A DNA stretch of 64,000 bases, taken from positions 435,178 through 499,177 of the forward strand of contig NW_003101682.1 in NCBI RefSeq assembly GCF_000003855.2. The letters are read 5' to 3'. Positions within the stretch are counted from its first letter, which is position 1. Each line of letters opens with the position of its first letter. The translations under genes were made by a program, and so were the position numbers. Below are positions 11,249 to 25,000 of this stretch, piece after piece. Under the pieces are notes generated by a model. The model did no database searches and had not been told where the DNA came from. It was given only the letters and a program-made list of their open reading frames with translations. Origin of the DNA: Blastomyces gilchristii SLH14081 (taxonomy: Eukaryota; Ascomycota; Eurotiomycetes; Onygenales; Ajellomycetaceae).

Positions 11249-12959
11249 TTTTCTAATTTATTTTATTTGGTTTTTGCTTTCGGGCTTTGTTCTTCGAGGA
11301 GCAAAAGCGTGATAGTTTCGTAGGACTTTCGGGCGGTAGGTGAAGTTTGATAGCTCTAACCCCTTTCGTTTTAATTCGTGATGAAAGTGTAATTCTCTGT
11401 GTATATATCCTGTAGTGTAGCTAATGAGATTCCTTGATGTACGCGGAGCGAAGGTTGAAAGATGCCAGAGAACGTGTAAAGATATCGGGAAGTTCATCAG
11501 TCTGGATGAGTTATTTCGACTAGTGCGGCTCTGTCACATGGGAAGTCACGTGAATTTTAGCGGTTCTCTTAGCCAAGGCTGAAGCGCTGTTTCATGCCGT
11601 TTATTATTTTAACCTGAAATATTCTCTCAATTGGGATTTCGTTCAGAACGAGGTTGTGGTATCATCTACAAAACAAAAACGTAAAAACACGGAAAGAAGC
11701 ACAGGAAAATATACGGCCTTTGTTTTCAATATTAAGCTAAGTAAAATAAAATTAAAGAAAAGTCCCAGCATTATGAGAAGCTGACTTTATAACAATCAAA
11801 ATTAAAAAGAGAAGCAAATACAAGATGCCATAAGTTGGATATGCAGGGAAGAGTTGCCAACAAAGAAACTAACGGGACGAAAAGGAAGAGAGTGAAGAAA
11901 AGGGAAGGAAAATGGGAATAAGTTAGAAAAGCCAAGGAACTGAAATAAATAAATTGAGGGGGAAAAAAAGGGAATAACTTATAGGGTAATCTTCGGTAAA
12001 TGAAAAACAAGAACGATAAAAGGGAATAGGGGAAAGAGATATACGTCGAACAACGAGAAGAGTAGATGTTTTGGAAAATAGTAGCAAGGGGAGGTATATG
12101 TAATAATGTAAGAAATGTTATGTAGTTGGTTAGTGCAAAGCAGAGTAGTTAGTCGTAATGGGGTTTTGAAAACAATAGGGGAACGGAGAATTCAGGATGA
12201 AGTGAAGAGCACAAGAGAAAGAATCAAGGCAAAAGAAATGTAAGAAAAAAATAAAAACTGCTGACAAGCCGGCCTGGAGACTGGAGGATGATAGCATACC
12301 ATATCAATCACACCCCTCTTCCATCCGCCTATCCCAATATTAGATTGTTTGTTTCGTTCTTATTCTCGTTTTCTCGTGAGTTTTTCTTTTCTCTCCCTTT
12401 GGCAGCGCCCCTTTATTTCTCAATAGATCAATAGATAGAAAGGGTCGTACGCCCACCCTTCCCCCCTCTTCCTTTGCTCTATGCTCCAAAACGATAACGC
12501 TAACAAACAAAACGAGAAAAATGAAAGTGAAAAGAAAGCCACGACGCAGAAACGCAGGGAAGAAAGGGGAAAGTATAAAAAAAGAGAAAGGAACACAAAG
12601 GGGAAGTCTCAACCCCAACACCCTTCATTTCCGGCCAGGAAAAGAAAATAGTAGGAGCAGAAGGAGAAACAAGGAAACAAGGAAAATAATGAAGAGGGAG
12701 AGGAGGGAGTGAGCAGAAGGGAAGGAGAAAAGAATTAAGACCAATTAAGAAATTAAGAAAAGGTGAGGAATAGAGGAGGCCAGGGAAAGAAAATTAAAAG
12801 GCAAAAACCCCAATATAACCAAGGTAGCCATAGGTTGACAATAACGAAGCCCCAAAAGTATATTTTTTTTTTTTTTTGTTCGCGAATTCAGTGCAGTGCA
12901 GCTCAGCGCAGCATGCCTTATTAATTTTTTTTGGAGGGGAGCCGGGTGGATAGATGACC
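11249..12959. other. Intergenic region rpb4 promoter / RhoGAP 3' flank
   Basis: About 1.7 kb. The right part (about 11.7-12.9 kb) is strongly purine-rich on the plus strand, so it is pyrimidine-rich in the sense of both flanking minus-strand genes. Frames such as 11771-12010 and 12340-12621 minus are low-complexity by-products of this bias. Possible long 3' untranslated region of the RhoGAP gene. Confidence 0.5.
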
Positions 12960-15900
12960 TCATATAGGCCCACCCGCAGCGGCGGCGGTTGCTTGCCGCT
13001 GCCTGAACGCCATCTGTTGCTGTTGTTGCCGCTCTTCTTGTTGGCCTTGACTGTGATAACTGTCTCCACTGGCGCTGCGGTCTGGGAATCGGGGCTGTTG
13101 TTGCGGCGGCTGCTGCTGCTGCTGTTGGGAGCTGTAATCATATTCCATCTGCGGGGAACTTAGCGGCAGTTGCTGTTGCTGCTGATCCAATTGTTGTTGT
13201 GGGCCTTGGGGTTGTGGTGCAGCACCGGCTCCAGCGGGTTGCACATGTCGCACGGAGCTCTGCATCTGCCATGCATTGGCTTGCGATGGATCCTTGTCAA
13301 TGCGTGTGGCGAGGGGTGGGTTGACTGCACGGCCCGAGCCGGTGCGGACAGGGGTACCTTCTGCCGTGGGCGGAGCGCGTTGTGGAGTGGCGATTTTGCT
13401 TAGATCGCCACCGTACCGTTTGAGGATTTCTTTGGTGGTTATTTCTGCACTGCCGTTGAAGAGGGTCGAGTCTGTAAGGACAGATTGGAGCTGTTGCGGT
13501 ACCTGCACAAAAAAGATAGTTAGTATTTTCCCACAGTTGCTTTCCAAGGTGGCTGATCCTTTTCCTTTTCTTTTCTACTCACCTCGCACATCGTATCATT
13601 ATACTCTATCAACGACGTGACAGCTTCTATCGCCAAGAAACTATCCTCCATGTCCACCGTTTTCTCTCTTGAGTAGAGAATATTAGGAGTCATGACGGTT
13701 GCGATATTGTGGACATCCATTTTGCTACCGGATTCCTCGTCGATATGGGAGAAAGAGGATGCCCAGTGCAGGAACGAAAATAGAACCTCCATGGTATCCC
13801 TGTGTGTCTTGGGAAGCAGGCAACAAGTCAAGTGTAGAATGCGACGTTGATTTTCGGGGTCCGATATTTCTAGATCGTTGTGTTAGGACTCAATCATATA
13901 AGATGGAAGAAAGGAAAGAGAAACTAGACAACAGAGACACATTGGGAGGGGATAACCTACTCTGAGAAACAACGAACAACCGATGTAACTTAAACGTAAG
14001 TAGCGGATCCGGCATTTCTCTCAAGAACTTTTTAAGCAGCGCCGCGATTTGCACAGGATTCTCCTTATTGAAATCCGCCTGCTCGTATCTCGTATCGACA
14101 ATATCTGACGTCTCCTTCAGGCGTTTGATATTGCCATTCTTCCGAAATACCCCCTCGACAGACATGTCCATCTGCCGCATGGCAGAAATCGCATCGTCGA
14201 CGAACGTCGGTATGCGCAAAGTGCCCGGGCCGACTCCATGCGTTGATTCTGTCCCGTCCTTCTCGATCAGCGCGTCCAGACCGACGCCGAAGACGCCCTT
14301 CTTCTTCCCACCCTTGCGGCCCTCGTTCTTAAACGCGCGACCGAATATATTCCAAATCGTAGGCTTGCGCGATTCTATGAGTCCCAGCAGTTCTTCAAGG
14401 TTGAAGTGCCCTTCTAGAAGTGGTTCCATGGACAAGACAGCGACATGTCGGACTATGAAGTACTCAAGCGCGGATAATTCTGAAAAATATTTTGTAGTTC
14501 TGGGCGCCGGAGCACCACCACGCGTATCAGTTGGGCCGGATACTTCCCTTTGATGTCCGTTGACTATTTTGGGTGCTCGGCCGCCGGATGTAACGAGGCC
14601 AGTCCCAGCATGGCGGAATGCATTAGGTCTCTGCTCCTTGGCTTGCTCAGCAGCGACTATTCTTGGTATGTCATCCAAAGTCAGCGCATCTTGGTTCCCA
14701 AACGTTAGGTCTTTAACTGGTTCGCCAGCAGCATCTCTTTCTTCGACGATCTGGAAACCTGGATTGTTCATTTCTGGCCCGCTGGCACCTGGAGAACCGG
14801 GCCGCGCAGATCTTCCCTGAGGCCCGTCGATGATCCGCGAAGCGCGGGCTTTCTTAAAGGTTGTGGAGAGTGTGCGTTCTGTGCGGGTCGAGTGAAGTCT
14901 TCGTATTTCTCCGACGGTTTGCTCTAGGGATGATGAACCGGTGTTTTCATCCCGTGCGCCGCCTGCCCCATACGATCTCGATCGGGTATTGGATCTTTGA
15001 GGTGTCTGGAGCTCTCCGGAGGCATTTAGCCGGTGGCCGTCATTCGCTTCGTATTTCTTCAGGTTTGGATCGTCTATACATCACACGTTAGTACTTGGAT
15101 AGATGAAATGTTCACGGGAAAAAGATAAAATACCTGAGGTATGTGGCAGAGTACCGCCAGACCGTAACACCAAGAGCAGTCTCGCAAGCGCAACCTGCAG
15201 CAAGAATACATACTGCTGCAGCTTGCTAACATAGGCGAACCCCCTTTGACCATTCGGGGCGTGGCCCTTCTGCTCGGCACATATACGGCAGAACGGCCGA
15301 TCCTTATCCTCACTCCATCGCGCATTTAGCAGGTCCACTGTGAGGTCATTCTGGCAAGCCCCGCAGACGAGATGAGGGGGTTTCAAATGCCACCTGCGCC
15401 GGCCTAGGATGATACACTCGTCATCAATTGGGTCTTTGCAGGCAGCACAGCAATCGGACTGTTGGTCCGACAGCTCCGACATGGAATCTGTGAGATTGGA
15501 CGCCGAGATGGAATCCAATTCACCCAGGCTATCCAGTTTGTCTAGGAATGTGTATAATTGGTCTGGATTGTCACTCTCCCTTTCTAACTTCAAAGCGCCT
15601 TGTAGACCGATCCGGATTAGGAGCTTCAGATAGTGGGCAAGACCCGTTACAAGGGCCAGCAATTCTTGCGTGACGCCAAGTTTGCGAACACCTGTCTCTT
15701 GCGTTTTGGAAAGTAATGCGAAAAACGCAACGATCTTTTTGCAGAGCAGTTTGGCTTCTCGACCGTATTGTAGATCTAAATTTCCCCAATGTTCGGTTAG
15801 AGTCGCTACAAAATATAATGTAAAATAATAAACGGCACCATGTTTGTGTTTGCATACCTTTCATCTTTCTATATGATATTGCAGCAGCAAGTCCATCCAA

Positions 15901-17102
15901 AGCCTTGAACAGAACTTCAACATGGAATATGAACTTTTTCGCAACAACGACACCATCAATGTAAGCGCCATTACTGACATGTAATAACATGTCTGATATG
16001 CAAGCGGCGGAAGATTCTTCGAACGTAGACAACACTCTCCAGATTCGGTACACCTTCTCCTCCATCCTATCCTCCTGCTTCCTAACGAAGTCGCGATCTT
16101 GTTCTGTCGCCTCGGTATCTAGTTCCGGGCGGACAAACTCCTGTCCGTTGGGTGCAAGCCGCACATTCCAGAACTTGTGGATCATATAGCATTCCGGGTG
16201 CCAGTGTTGATTTTGGCCGTTGCGGAAGATTTCGACGAACTGCTTCAAGATAGCCGTGTGGCAGCCGTTACACCGTTGGGCAAACTGGGTGGAGTAATGG
16301 TAATGACAGTATACTTTTCCCTCGTGTTCGTAGTAGCTATCCTGTGCCCCGAAGACGGTTGGGCAGACGGAACATGTAAAATGTTCGATGTGATATTTGC
16401 GATCCAGTGCGGTGATATATGAACCTCGGAGAGCACCACCACAATCATAGCAAAGGAGATTGAGACGTCGAAAGTAATCTGTCTCACAAAGAGGGTATTG
16501 TCCATTGCCATCCTCAGAGTCGACCGGGAAGAATTTCGACGCGACAACATCACCACAGTCCTATTTGTGTAAATAAGCAAGTTAGAACTAATTAAAAAAA
16601 AAAAAAAAAAAAAACTGAAGTAGCAACAGCACGGAGAAGAACATACACTGCACTGAAAGCATTCTAGATGGAATGTCCCACCCAACGCCCGCACGAATTG
16701 GCCCTGAAGCGGTTCCCCACATAGTCTACAAACCCTACCACCAGGCGACTTGCTCCCCGATCCTCCATTGAGGCGAGACTTATCGCGCGGTCCGGATCCT
16801 GATCCTGCTCCACCTTGTTGAGTACTGGAGGGATGTTGTCCCCGCCCCGTTCGAATGTCTGGTGAGTGATAAGTGTCGGTGTCGAAGGCACCACCGCCCA
16901 TGGATGGTGAGTTATTATTATCCCATGGCGCGCCCGCGCCAGGGCCAGTGGGACTGGACATGTCTATCGGGGACTGGGGTTGGTAAGTTTCGCCATACAT
17001 GTTTGGGTCACCTAGATTTCCTGACGGCTGAGCTCCATTGTTCCTAGGCGCGCTGCCTGGAATTAGGTCCGGTGGGAACGTACGCCCACCAGCAGGAGGC
17101 AT
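12960..17102 (-). CDS. lrg1: LIM-domain Rho GTPase-activating protein (Lrg1-type)
   Basis: Lrg1-type proteins stimulate GTP hydrolysis by Rho1 and control polar growth and cell-wall synthesis. Six exons: 17102-16647, 16560-15858, 15805-15134, 15073-13961, 13869-13583 and 13502-12960, in phase, giving 1257 residues. LIM1 starts at about residue 124 (VCRLCG, HLECFQCSDC across the first junction), LIM2 at about 189 (CYDCGG) and LIM3 at about 249 (CNGCHTAIL). A fourth zinc-ligand cluster (CCAACKDPID ... FCRICAEQK) lies at about 483-545. The RhoGAP domain is at about 885-1080, with arginine finger GVFRKNG near 920. The C-terminal ~150 residues are Gln-rich. The ATG at 17102 is used because the upstream in-frame GTG is not a start. 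Three to four LIM modules argue for Lrg1 over the two-LIM Rga1/Rga2 type. Confidence 0.93.
16588..16612. repeat. Poly-A tract inside a RhoGAP intron
   Basis: A run of more than 20 A on the plus strand (T on the coding strand) lies in the first intron of the RhoGAP gene. Confidence 0.8.
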
Positions 17103-19759
17103 CTCCACACTTTGCCCTCCCGGGGTAGTTTTGAGTAATGAAACCCTTCACGCCTATAACCCAAACCAAATGAGCTCCTGTAATGTATATTTATCCTAAC
17201 CACTAAACGCGAATCACAAGGAATATTTTATTATTGTTTTTATATTTCGATAGGTTGCGAGTGAATTTATAGCGACGAATATGCGGTAGGTAGGTGATGC
17301 GAAGGGGAAATGTAGGCTGTCAGAAAACGGGGTGTTAAGAGAAGACGGCGCTGAGAAGAACGTCGGGTATCACAGGTATATCCGGAGACAAAACTCAATC
17401 AAAGTGTATTTAGCTGAAACGATGGTAGAAGGGACCCTCGCAGGAGGCAAAGCTTGCTTGGCTTTGGGAAGGTAGGTAAGCTCTCGTTGGGTGGCCAGAT
17501 GAGGATAAGGGAGCAATTTTCAGCTTCCGCCTCGTATCGAAAATCGTTCGGGGACAAGTGGGAGCGAGAGGAGGGAAGGGGAGGGGGGGAAGGAGGGGGT
17601 ATAGTTATAGCTGACGGTTGGTGGTTGTTTCTAGCACTAAAACGTGACCTGGCAGCCCCCAAAACAGCGCCCAAACAACCCTTGCTAGCTTAGCTGCAGG
17701 AGGAGTGAGTGCGCGAAAGATAGATAGATAGGTTTCAACGGTGTGCCGCAAGAATGGGACGCAGAGCATCTGACAATGACGACGTAGGTTTGGGCGATTT
17801 CGTTTTCTCGGTTTGTTTCTCAGTCGGGAGGATATTGCTTCTAATTATTAATAATAATAATAAATTGGGATGGTTTTGCGGGCAAGGGCAACCGGAGGCA
17901 GGCTGTGCAGGAGGAAGAAAGAAAGAGAAAGAAAGAAGATAATAGGAGGATGCCCAATATGTAGTATGTGGTGGAGGGCTATTTGGTGGTGGGTGCGGTG
18001 CAAGGTTGAGGAGGTAAGTAACTAGTCAGTGTGAGACCAACAGGCGGCGAAGCAGCTTGGCCCGCAGACAGTCGACCAACATCCCCTGGAGCATCAGCAA
18101 TGGGCGGAAGAAGTAGCCGTGACAGCAAGAAGAGCGGCGGACGGGAGTAGATAAATATAGAGAGGATGGATGGGAGAGAGAGAGAGACAGACAGCCTAAC
18201 AGAGCCGCCTCTTGGGGGGGGGCCAAAGAATGGAGAGAACAATACGGAGTAGAGAGAGATAGAGAGAGAGAGAGAGACAGAGTGAGAGGGAATGAGAGGG
18301 AGGTAGAGATAGATAGAGGGAGGAGAGAATAGCGAGAATGAGGGAAGTAAGAGGAAAAGAGGGAGAGTGGAGGGATGAAGTTGTTGGAAGGTTGAGGAGG
18401 ATGGCTCAGGAGGAGGAGGAGGAGGAGGAGGAGGAGGAGGAGTTGATGCTGCCCGCCGCCGCGCCCCCCCTAATAAGCCTAATAATAATAAGCCCCAATA
18501 ATAATAAGAATGCTCAGACGGACGGGACCAGACAGCGCCAAGCCAGACAGCCACATGCGGTTAGACCCAAACATCGCGGACAGACACGTGATGCTGGGCG
18601 TCAACTGGCAATCCATAATAAAATAAACCAAGCAATATCAACAACAATAATAATCAACATCAAACAGACATAAATAAATAAACACACAGCAACAGCAAGA
18701 CAGAGCCGGCTGTAGGCGACTGGAAACACCATGGAATGTATGCCGTTTCTGCAACTGATCGCTTTACTACCCCTTCCCTTCTGTATAAAGCCACCGGATG
18801 GATCTGCTTCTTCCCTGCCTTGGCAACAATCAGGCTAAAATACTCTCGAGCCCTCTTCTCCTGAATAATAGACCATACCATACCATAACCATGCCCTATC
18901 CCAACTTCCACTCGCCCGTGGGTACTACGCCTAAGGCACCAATTACAGGTCTAAGCTAGCCGGAGGAACCATTCTCTCCAAAGCACTTCCATATCAATAT
19001 CAGCTTCTTTGTCTTTTTAAGTTTCAGGGCAAAATTCTCCCCAAGTATACTGCGTAGGACCCCTTGTAAGGAACAATCTCAAACCGATGATATGTGCATG
19101 AAAGACAATATAAATAAAAAAAGTGCTTCCGTTCTTCAATCCTTCTATATCATATTATTTTACACGTCTGCTCCATTACCCCTCACGCAAGTCCAATATC
19201 TTATATATCTATCTAGCCGCCCGTGTAAATAATAGAAATTATGTATGGATCGAAACGGTCCAAACGGCACCACCCTCGCTCCGGTGCCACAGGCTCTCCA
19301 CATCCTAGAAAAAGCTTAAAGCCTAAACCTCGAAGTTAAGTGCGCTGGAACCTAGATAAAAGCCAATAATTAAAATAATGAACGACGAAACTATTAAAAA
19401 GAAGACTCCCAAAGGCTAAATCTATCCAGGCAATTTAAAATATGTAGCCAGAAAAACAATCCCCCTTCTAGGAACTCCATTAAAACCTCCAAGCGGACAG
19501 ACAGACAGACGCCGGTTAAAACCACCAACACCCTCCCCCCCCTAGATGTAATGTATGTCCAAATTCCGAGTGAGCAAAAAATAATTTCCATGCCAGCTAT
19601 TGTTTCAACAATGTTTACCGTATCTTTGTTTCCAAACGGTATCAAACGGAATCAAAAATGTAAAACATGGGCAGATTCCCAATTGCCACACAACCGAACA
19701 ACTTGCGGGAAAAAATGGTTAAAAGAAGAGAAGAGAAATCAACTACACAACTCCTCCCC
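17103..19759. other. Long upstream region of the RhoGAP gene and 3' flank of nbl1
   Basis: About 2.65 kb with no recognisable gene. The 17.1-18.6 kb part is purine-rich on the plus strand, with GA dinucleotide tracts (about 18166-18340), a GGA repeat (about 18407-18441) and AAT repeats. It probably contains the promoter and a long leader of the RhoGAP gene. The frame at 17979-18554 minus is a low-complexity shadow (poly-Pro, Ser-Leu repeats). The 18.9-19.75 kb part resembles a 3' flank of nbl1. Confidence 0.55.
18166..18441. repeat. GA-dinucleotide and GGA-trinucleotide microsatellites
   Basis: Interrupted GAGAGA/GACAGA tracts are followed about 100 bp later by roughly eleven GGA units, upstream of the RhoGAP gene. 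Confidence 0.85.
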
Positions 19760-21194
19760 TTAAACCCTCTTCCTGAGAACTCGTTTCCCAGACTCCTCCG
19801 TCGCCCGGGCCTTTTTCACCACTGAACCTGCTCCCGCTGCCGCTGTCGTCTTCTTCGTCCCTGCACGAGGAACCGGTGGCCGTTTACTCGCCGCAGAAAC
19901 AGTACGTGTGCCTGTTCCTTTCTGAGAACCCGTGACGCCGCCGCCTCTCATCGTAGTCTTCACAATGGTCGTGCCCGATGACATGTTCGAAATAGTAGAG
20001 TCGCCGCTATTCCTTCTCGTGTTCCTTTGCCGAGTAGTAGGTCGCGACGGTGGCGCTGTTGCCGAGGCTACCGTTGCTCTCTTCGACGTCGTCGACGCGG
20101 TAGATTTTGCAGTCGTCTGTCTCCGTGTGCCCGTTCCGTCGTTGGCGTGTGGCGAATCCTTCCGTGTCCCAGCCGCAGTGGTACCAGTAGTACATCTCGT
20201 CGATCGTGTTTTCGCGTTCCCTGCCCCGGCCTGCTTAATCGGGCTCGTATGCTTCAGAGGCGATAATGGACGAACACTACTACCAAGCTGCGTTTGCGAT
20301 TTCCCAGTCACATTGCGCAGTGGAGATTGCGGGAATGTCCTAGAATTGGAGGATTTCGGCGATAAGACGCCCGTTTCAGTAAACTGAGATAGCACCCGGG
20401 GATGATGTCCTGCAGGATGTGCATTAGGCGTGCCACGTTTCTTCGGGTTTGACAGCGGCGCATGCACTGCAGGATTGTGGTGTTTGTGGTGGTCCTGAAC
20501 TTGAAAGGGGGCGTTTTCTTTATCGGAGGCAAGCATTTCATCGCTGATCCACATGTTAGGGACTTGAGTTACTTTTTTAAAAATAAAACCTACTCTTCTC
20601 TGTCTGTGGAAAACTCAATAATGACAACAACAAATTTACCTTGTCCGCTTAACCCCCCGAGTTGTTCGAGCAGTGGACGCACCATAATGACCGTCCGCCG
20701 AATTTGTGGTTCCTCCCGCCGCAGCTCTACTAGACGATTTGGATGCTATTGTCGACCTCGGCTTTTTCCCCGCATCCACAGCCTTGGTTGATTCCGAGTA
20801 TTTAGCAAGCAAGTCGCCCATCCTTTGCTTTCGCAGAGCAGTCGGTATGCGATTTATGCGTCGCTCAATGCGTCCACGGAGGTCTTGGGCTTGTAACGCG
20901 TAGTGCGCACGGAGTTTGCGCGCGCGTTCAGTGACTGAGAATTGATATCGAGTCAGCACAGTATCAGGCAGCGTCGGTGAAATCAATTGCATCGCTTCCA
21001 TGATGTAAAAAAATATTCATACCCTCCAGCTGCAAGTTATCAATCAACGCTTGTTTCTGGTTAAGTGTGATCCTCATTCTCTTTCTGGTTGGGCTTCCGT
21101 TTGGGGTCCGAGGGGCCATGACAGGATCGTCGTGTTCAGGCGCGTGGTGGTCGCCGGGTTCGGGGGACTTGCGCTTCCTTGAAAGGGTGGCCAT
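19760..21194 (-). CDS. nbl1: Borealin-like chromosomal passenger complex subunit Nbl1
   Basis: Nbl1/borealin joins INCENP (Sli15) and survivin (Bir1) in the three-helix core that targets Aurora B to centromeres and spindle midzone. Exons 21194-21023, 20934-20640 and 20543-19760 give 416 residues. The Nbl1 helix is split by intron 1: TLNQKQALIDNLQLE joins VTERARKLRAHYALQ, followed by RGRIERRINRIPTALRKQRM. For the last intron I placed the acceptor at 20544 because it restores KRTSDEMLASDKEN and has a CTAAC branch site 12 bases upstream; alternative acceptors would insert unlikely sequence. The remaining two thirds are Ser/Thr/Lys/Arg-rich and presumably disordered, with an SPLKHTSPIK segment that could be a Cdk site. 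Confidence 0.9.
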
Positions 21195-21899
21195 CTTTTT
21201 ATGGGGTTATTGTAGCACGTAATATTCGTCGTATAGGACACAGATTATGAGGTGGATGATCGGAATCGAGAATGTTGGAAAAACAAAGACGAAGGAATTG
21301 GTGTTGGAATTCTTGAATTGAACAGCTTGGAGTTGGGATGTAAACAAATCAAAAAGAGCTAGCGTGGAATCGAGAAGAAGAAGTGTGATTATGTCATCGG
21401 CAGCCTGTGTACTCCGTACTCCGTACTGACTGTACTTACATCAACCAGGCCTGTAAAACAGGAAACATAATGAGTGTAAAGTAAATACAGAGTAAAACCC
21501 CCAAAAAGCAAAAAAAATATTTCGGGTTCGGACTGTAAGAGACAGTGTACTCTGTAGTATGGTTGGTTAGTATCCAAGACAAAATTATAAGACATAGTTA
21601 ACCCAAAAAACATAAAAATAAAAAATTCTATGGATGAATATCGGCGCCATGGTGGAAGAATAACCGGCAAACGCCCACCTGCCATACCGCATGCGCCCCC
21701 GCCAACAAAACGAACACTGAATGGCGGGTGATCCAAAGAGGACCAAAAATGTGAACAAGAAAAATGAAAAGATAGTAATAATATAAAACAAAGGCCGTGT
21801 CGGGGTCCGTGAAATAGCAATAGTAATAATAAACACAAGCACCCAGGTATCTATGTATTCATCAACCGGCGTTGATGACAGCTCACATCGAAAAACCAA

Positions 21900-21933
<34 letters not shown>

Positions 21934-22077
21934 AAACCCCGAATACCCAAACCGGTGGTTCACAAGGAACCTGATCCAAACGAGAGCATACAAAGAAGAA
22001 AAGAAATAGAAAAGAAAAGAAAAGAAAAGAAGAACGGGAACCAGAAAGGTCCCCATCCCCATGTTCTTCCCCACCCC
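21195..22077. other. nbl1 upstream region and 3' flank of the PX gene
   Basis: The nbl1 promoter lies on the left. A 34-bp plus-strand poly-A run at about 21898-21931 marks the 3' flank of the PX gene. Two overlapping TACTCCGTA motifs occur at 21410-21427. No coding frame is credible. Confidence 0.6.
21898..21931. repeat. Poly-A/T homopolymer of about 34 bases
   Basis: The longest homopolymer in the window, about 150 bp beyond the stop codon of the PX gene. Its length is prone to sequencing error. Confidence 0.85.
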
Positions 22078-25000
22078 TCAATCGGCAAGAACAGTCCGCA
22101 ACATCGCCCCAAACGACTCCCGCAGCTTCAAAATCTCTTTGATCTCCGGCTTAACAGGCTCACCTGCCGTGCGGCGCAAGCGGTCCTGGTGTCTCGAGCG
22201 GCGCTTGCGCTCAAGGGAGATGGGGTCGAGGTCGTCGTCAGCGGAGTCTTCGTCGGAGGTATGCGAGGCTAGGTCATCGATGGCGAGGTCTTCAAGGTCG
22301 CCCTGTTTTGATTTTTTTGTTAATATAGATTTACTTTTATTTTATTTATATTTATTTATTTATTTGTTGTTTTAGAGAGGACGATGTCTTTCATGATGAG
22401 GACGAAATAATATACAGAAAGCAAAGGTGGAATGGGTATGGATAGGGATTGATAAAATATGTTTTTTTGGCTTACCTCGTCCAACCCAAAATCACTCCCC
22501 CTAAACGTCGCGCTGCCCGGCACCTGCATCTCCGACTCAGCCGACCCAGAGCCCTCCGCCGCCATCTTCTGCCGCGTCTTATCGTGATGCCACTTCTTCC
22601 GATCCGCATGCCATTTCACCAAAGAGTCAATCTCCTTCATTGCTACCGTGGCATTAATCTGTCCCACCGCAACCGCCCCGCGGAACAAGGCATTCATATC
22701 CAACGTGCCCCCGCTGCGCGGCCCGTGGCGCAGGAAGTGCAAGATATCCTCCAGCCAGCCCATGAGGGCGTCGAAGAGGCCATTGTCGTGCAGATGGACT
22801 TCGTGGACGAATTTGTAGAAGCTGTGCTGATGGCGGGCGCAGAGGTCGATGAAGGCCTGGACGGTCTGGTTGGGATCTGCAGATACGTCTTGGCGCTGAG
22901 CGCGTTCGATGACGGCGATGGCGTCGTCGGCGAATTCGGCGAAGTCAGTTATGCTGTTGTAGACGTTGGCGGATTTGTAGACACGGACGAGCGGCTCGTA
23001 GAAGATTGTGAAGAGGTCGCGGAAGAGCTGGAGGGTGACGGGCTGTGGGGTGTTAGTTTTCTTCTCAAGGCACCCAGGACGGCAGGAGGGAGATGTCTCT
23101 TTTACCTCTTCGATAATGCTCAACATCATCGCTTTATCACGCTGTCGGGTTAGCAGTTTCAACAGCTGCTTAAGGTATGCAAACCAGTGCGCTCCATGCT
23201 GCATCTGCATATCAACCTGCAGTGGAAACATACATTAGCAGCTCCTCCCCAAAAAGAAGAAAACAGAGGGAAGAATCGCCAAACCCACATTCTCAACCGC
23301 ATTAACCCACGCAACATAAGAGTTAAAAACCTTCTCGATCTGCCCAGGATTAAGCTCCGGCTCAAAATACTCCGACCTCAAAATCGTAACCACGATGTCA
23401 ACATCATCCTCCTTCGCCTCCCGCCTCAGCTCATTCTTAACCTCCTCATCCGCCGCCGTGAATGCCTGCAGCTTATTGACAAGCACCGGATCGTCGATCT
23501 TGGCACTGAGCGCGTCTATCGAGCGCTGGAACGTCTTGATTCCGTCATGGATGGCGTGGGAGAAAATGTGTTGGAGTAACGAGCGGGAGCCGAAGGGCTG
23601 CGCGAGGAAGAGGTTTAGCGCGCCGGACATGACGGCGGCTGGGTTCGTGATGCGGATTACGTTTTTCATCATCGTGTAGGGGACTAAGGAGTGGATGCTT
23701 TTTGCTTGGGCGAAGAGTTCGGGCGAGTTGTCTTCTGCTAGGAAAAGGTGGTATAGCGTTGCGGCAACCCTGGAGGGTAAAAATTAGTATACCCAAAGGA
23801 ACGTAACTGATTAATTGTTTTGCATGACGCACTCAATTCGAAGCCATTCTGCAAACTTCTGATACTGCGGGCTTAACTCCTCAACTGTGTGTTTTGCGCG
23901 GATCTCCTGAAATAGCTTCGTTAAGCCATCTTAGTTTCCAAACCGAAGGAACAAATTGTTAGCCCATAATTCTTTTTGCGCCCTCTGTAACACCCGGAGC
24001 AACTACTTACTATTCTCAACGATATCCTGCCGAAACTGTTCCATATAAACATCCAACTCCTGCGCCCTCTTCCTCGCAATCTCGTAAAACTGTTTCTGCT
24101 CCTCAATCCGTTTCGCATCCAAATACTTCCTGCGTTTGATATCCATAAGCTCCTCTTCATTCAGCGTGATAGGGTTCGCGGTGAGGAATTCCTCTAGCGC
24201 CTTGGACTCCGCAATCCGCTGGTTCCTTAGCAGGGTGCGTAGGAACGCGCGGAGAGATACTCTCTGCTCCTCACGATATAGGGATACTGTTGTTTCAGAA
24301 GAAAGATCGGCATTTGAAGCTCGTGGGGTTGCCGTATTTGATTTCAGCTTGCCGGTTAAAGATGAGCGGGACGAAGAGCGACGGCTGTCATCCAGGTTGT
24401 TGACGCCGAGGGTTCGTGAGGAGCGCGAATCATCTGCGAAATTGATGTCTTGAGTTGAGATGGAGGAGATGGATGAGGCATCGTCGTCGCCGCCTCCGAG
24501 GATGGTGGAGGAAACAGATCTTTTGTTCTTCCTTGGTAGCGGCGGAAGGATTTTACCAGGCATTTCGGTACGGAGACGTTTATGAAGTTTGGCGAATTCG
24601 CCGAATCGTCGACCAACGTAACGATCCGGCTTGCCGTGTTGTCTCACTCTGAGGATGAATTCCTGAATTCAGGATATACTGAATAAGCACTCATCCAAAT
24701 ATTCCAGACAGAAAGAAAAGAAGACACCCTCGCCCAACATACCGCATGCTGATGATATCTAACCGTCCGCTTAACTAAGGTAGTCCGGGCACCGGCAACA
24801 TTTACATCCCAGCCGTGTATCGCATGACCCTCGGGAATATTAACAAGCAGCCCCTGCTCATTCGCACCGCGATCCACCACCTCCATTTCCGAGAAGCGGA
24901 TACGTTCTTCATACCCAGATGCGGTGGGGATGCCAGAGACCATCATGAGCTCCACCAGCTTCTCACATTTCAGCGCCAATTTTCGCCGTTTAGTAACTTC

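Noticed and set aside
17979..18554. 191-codon minus-strand frame with poly-Pro and Ser/Leu repeats
   Set aside because: It is produced by GA and GGA microsatellites, lacks any domain and lies in the presumed leader region of the RhoGAP gene.
20554..20554. ATG at 20554 as an internal start of nbl1 (MWISDEML)
   Set aside because: It falls inside the last intron; splicing to 20543 restores KRTSDEML and has a CTAAC branch site.
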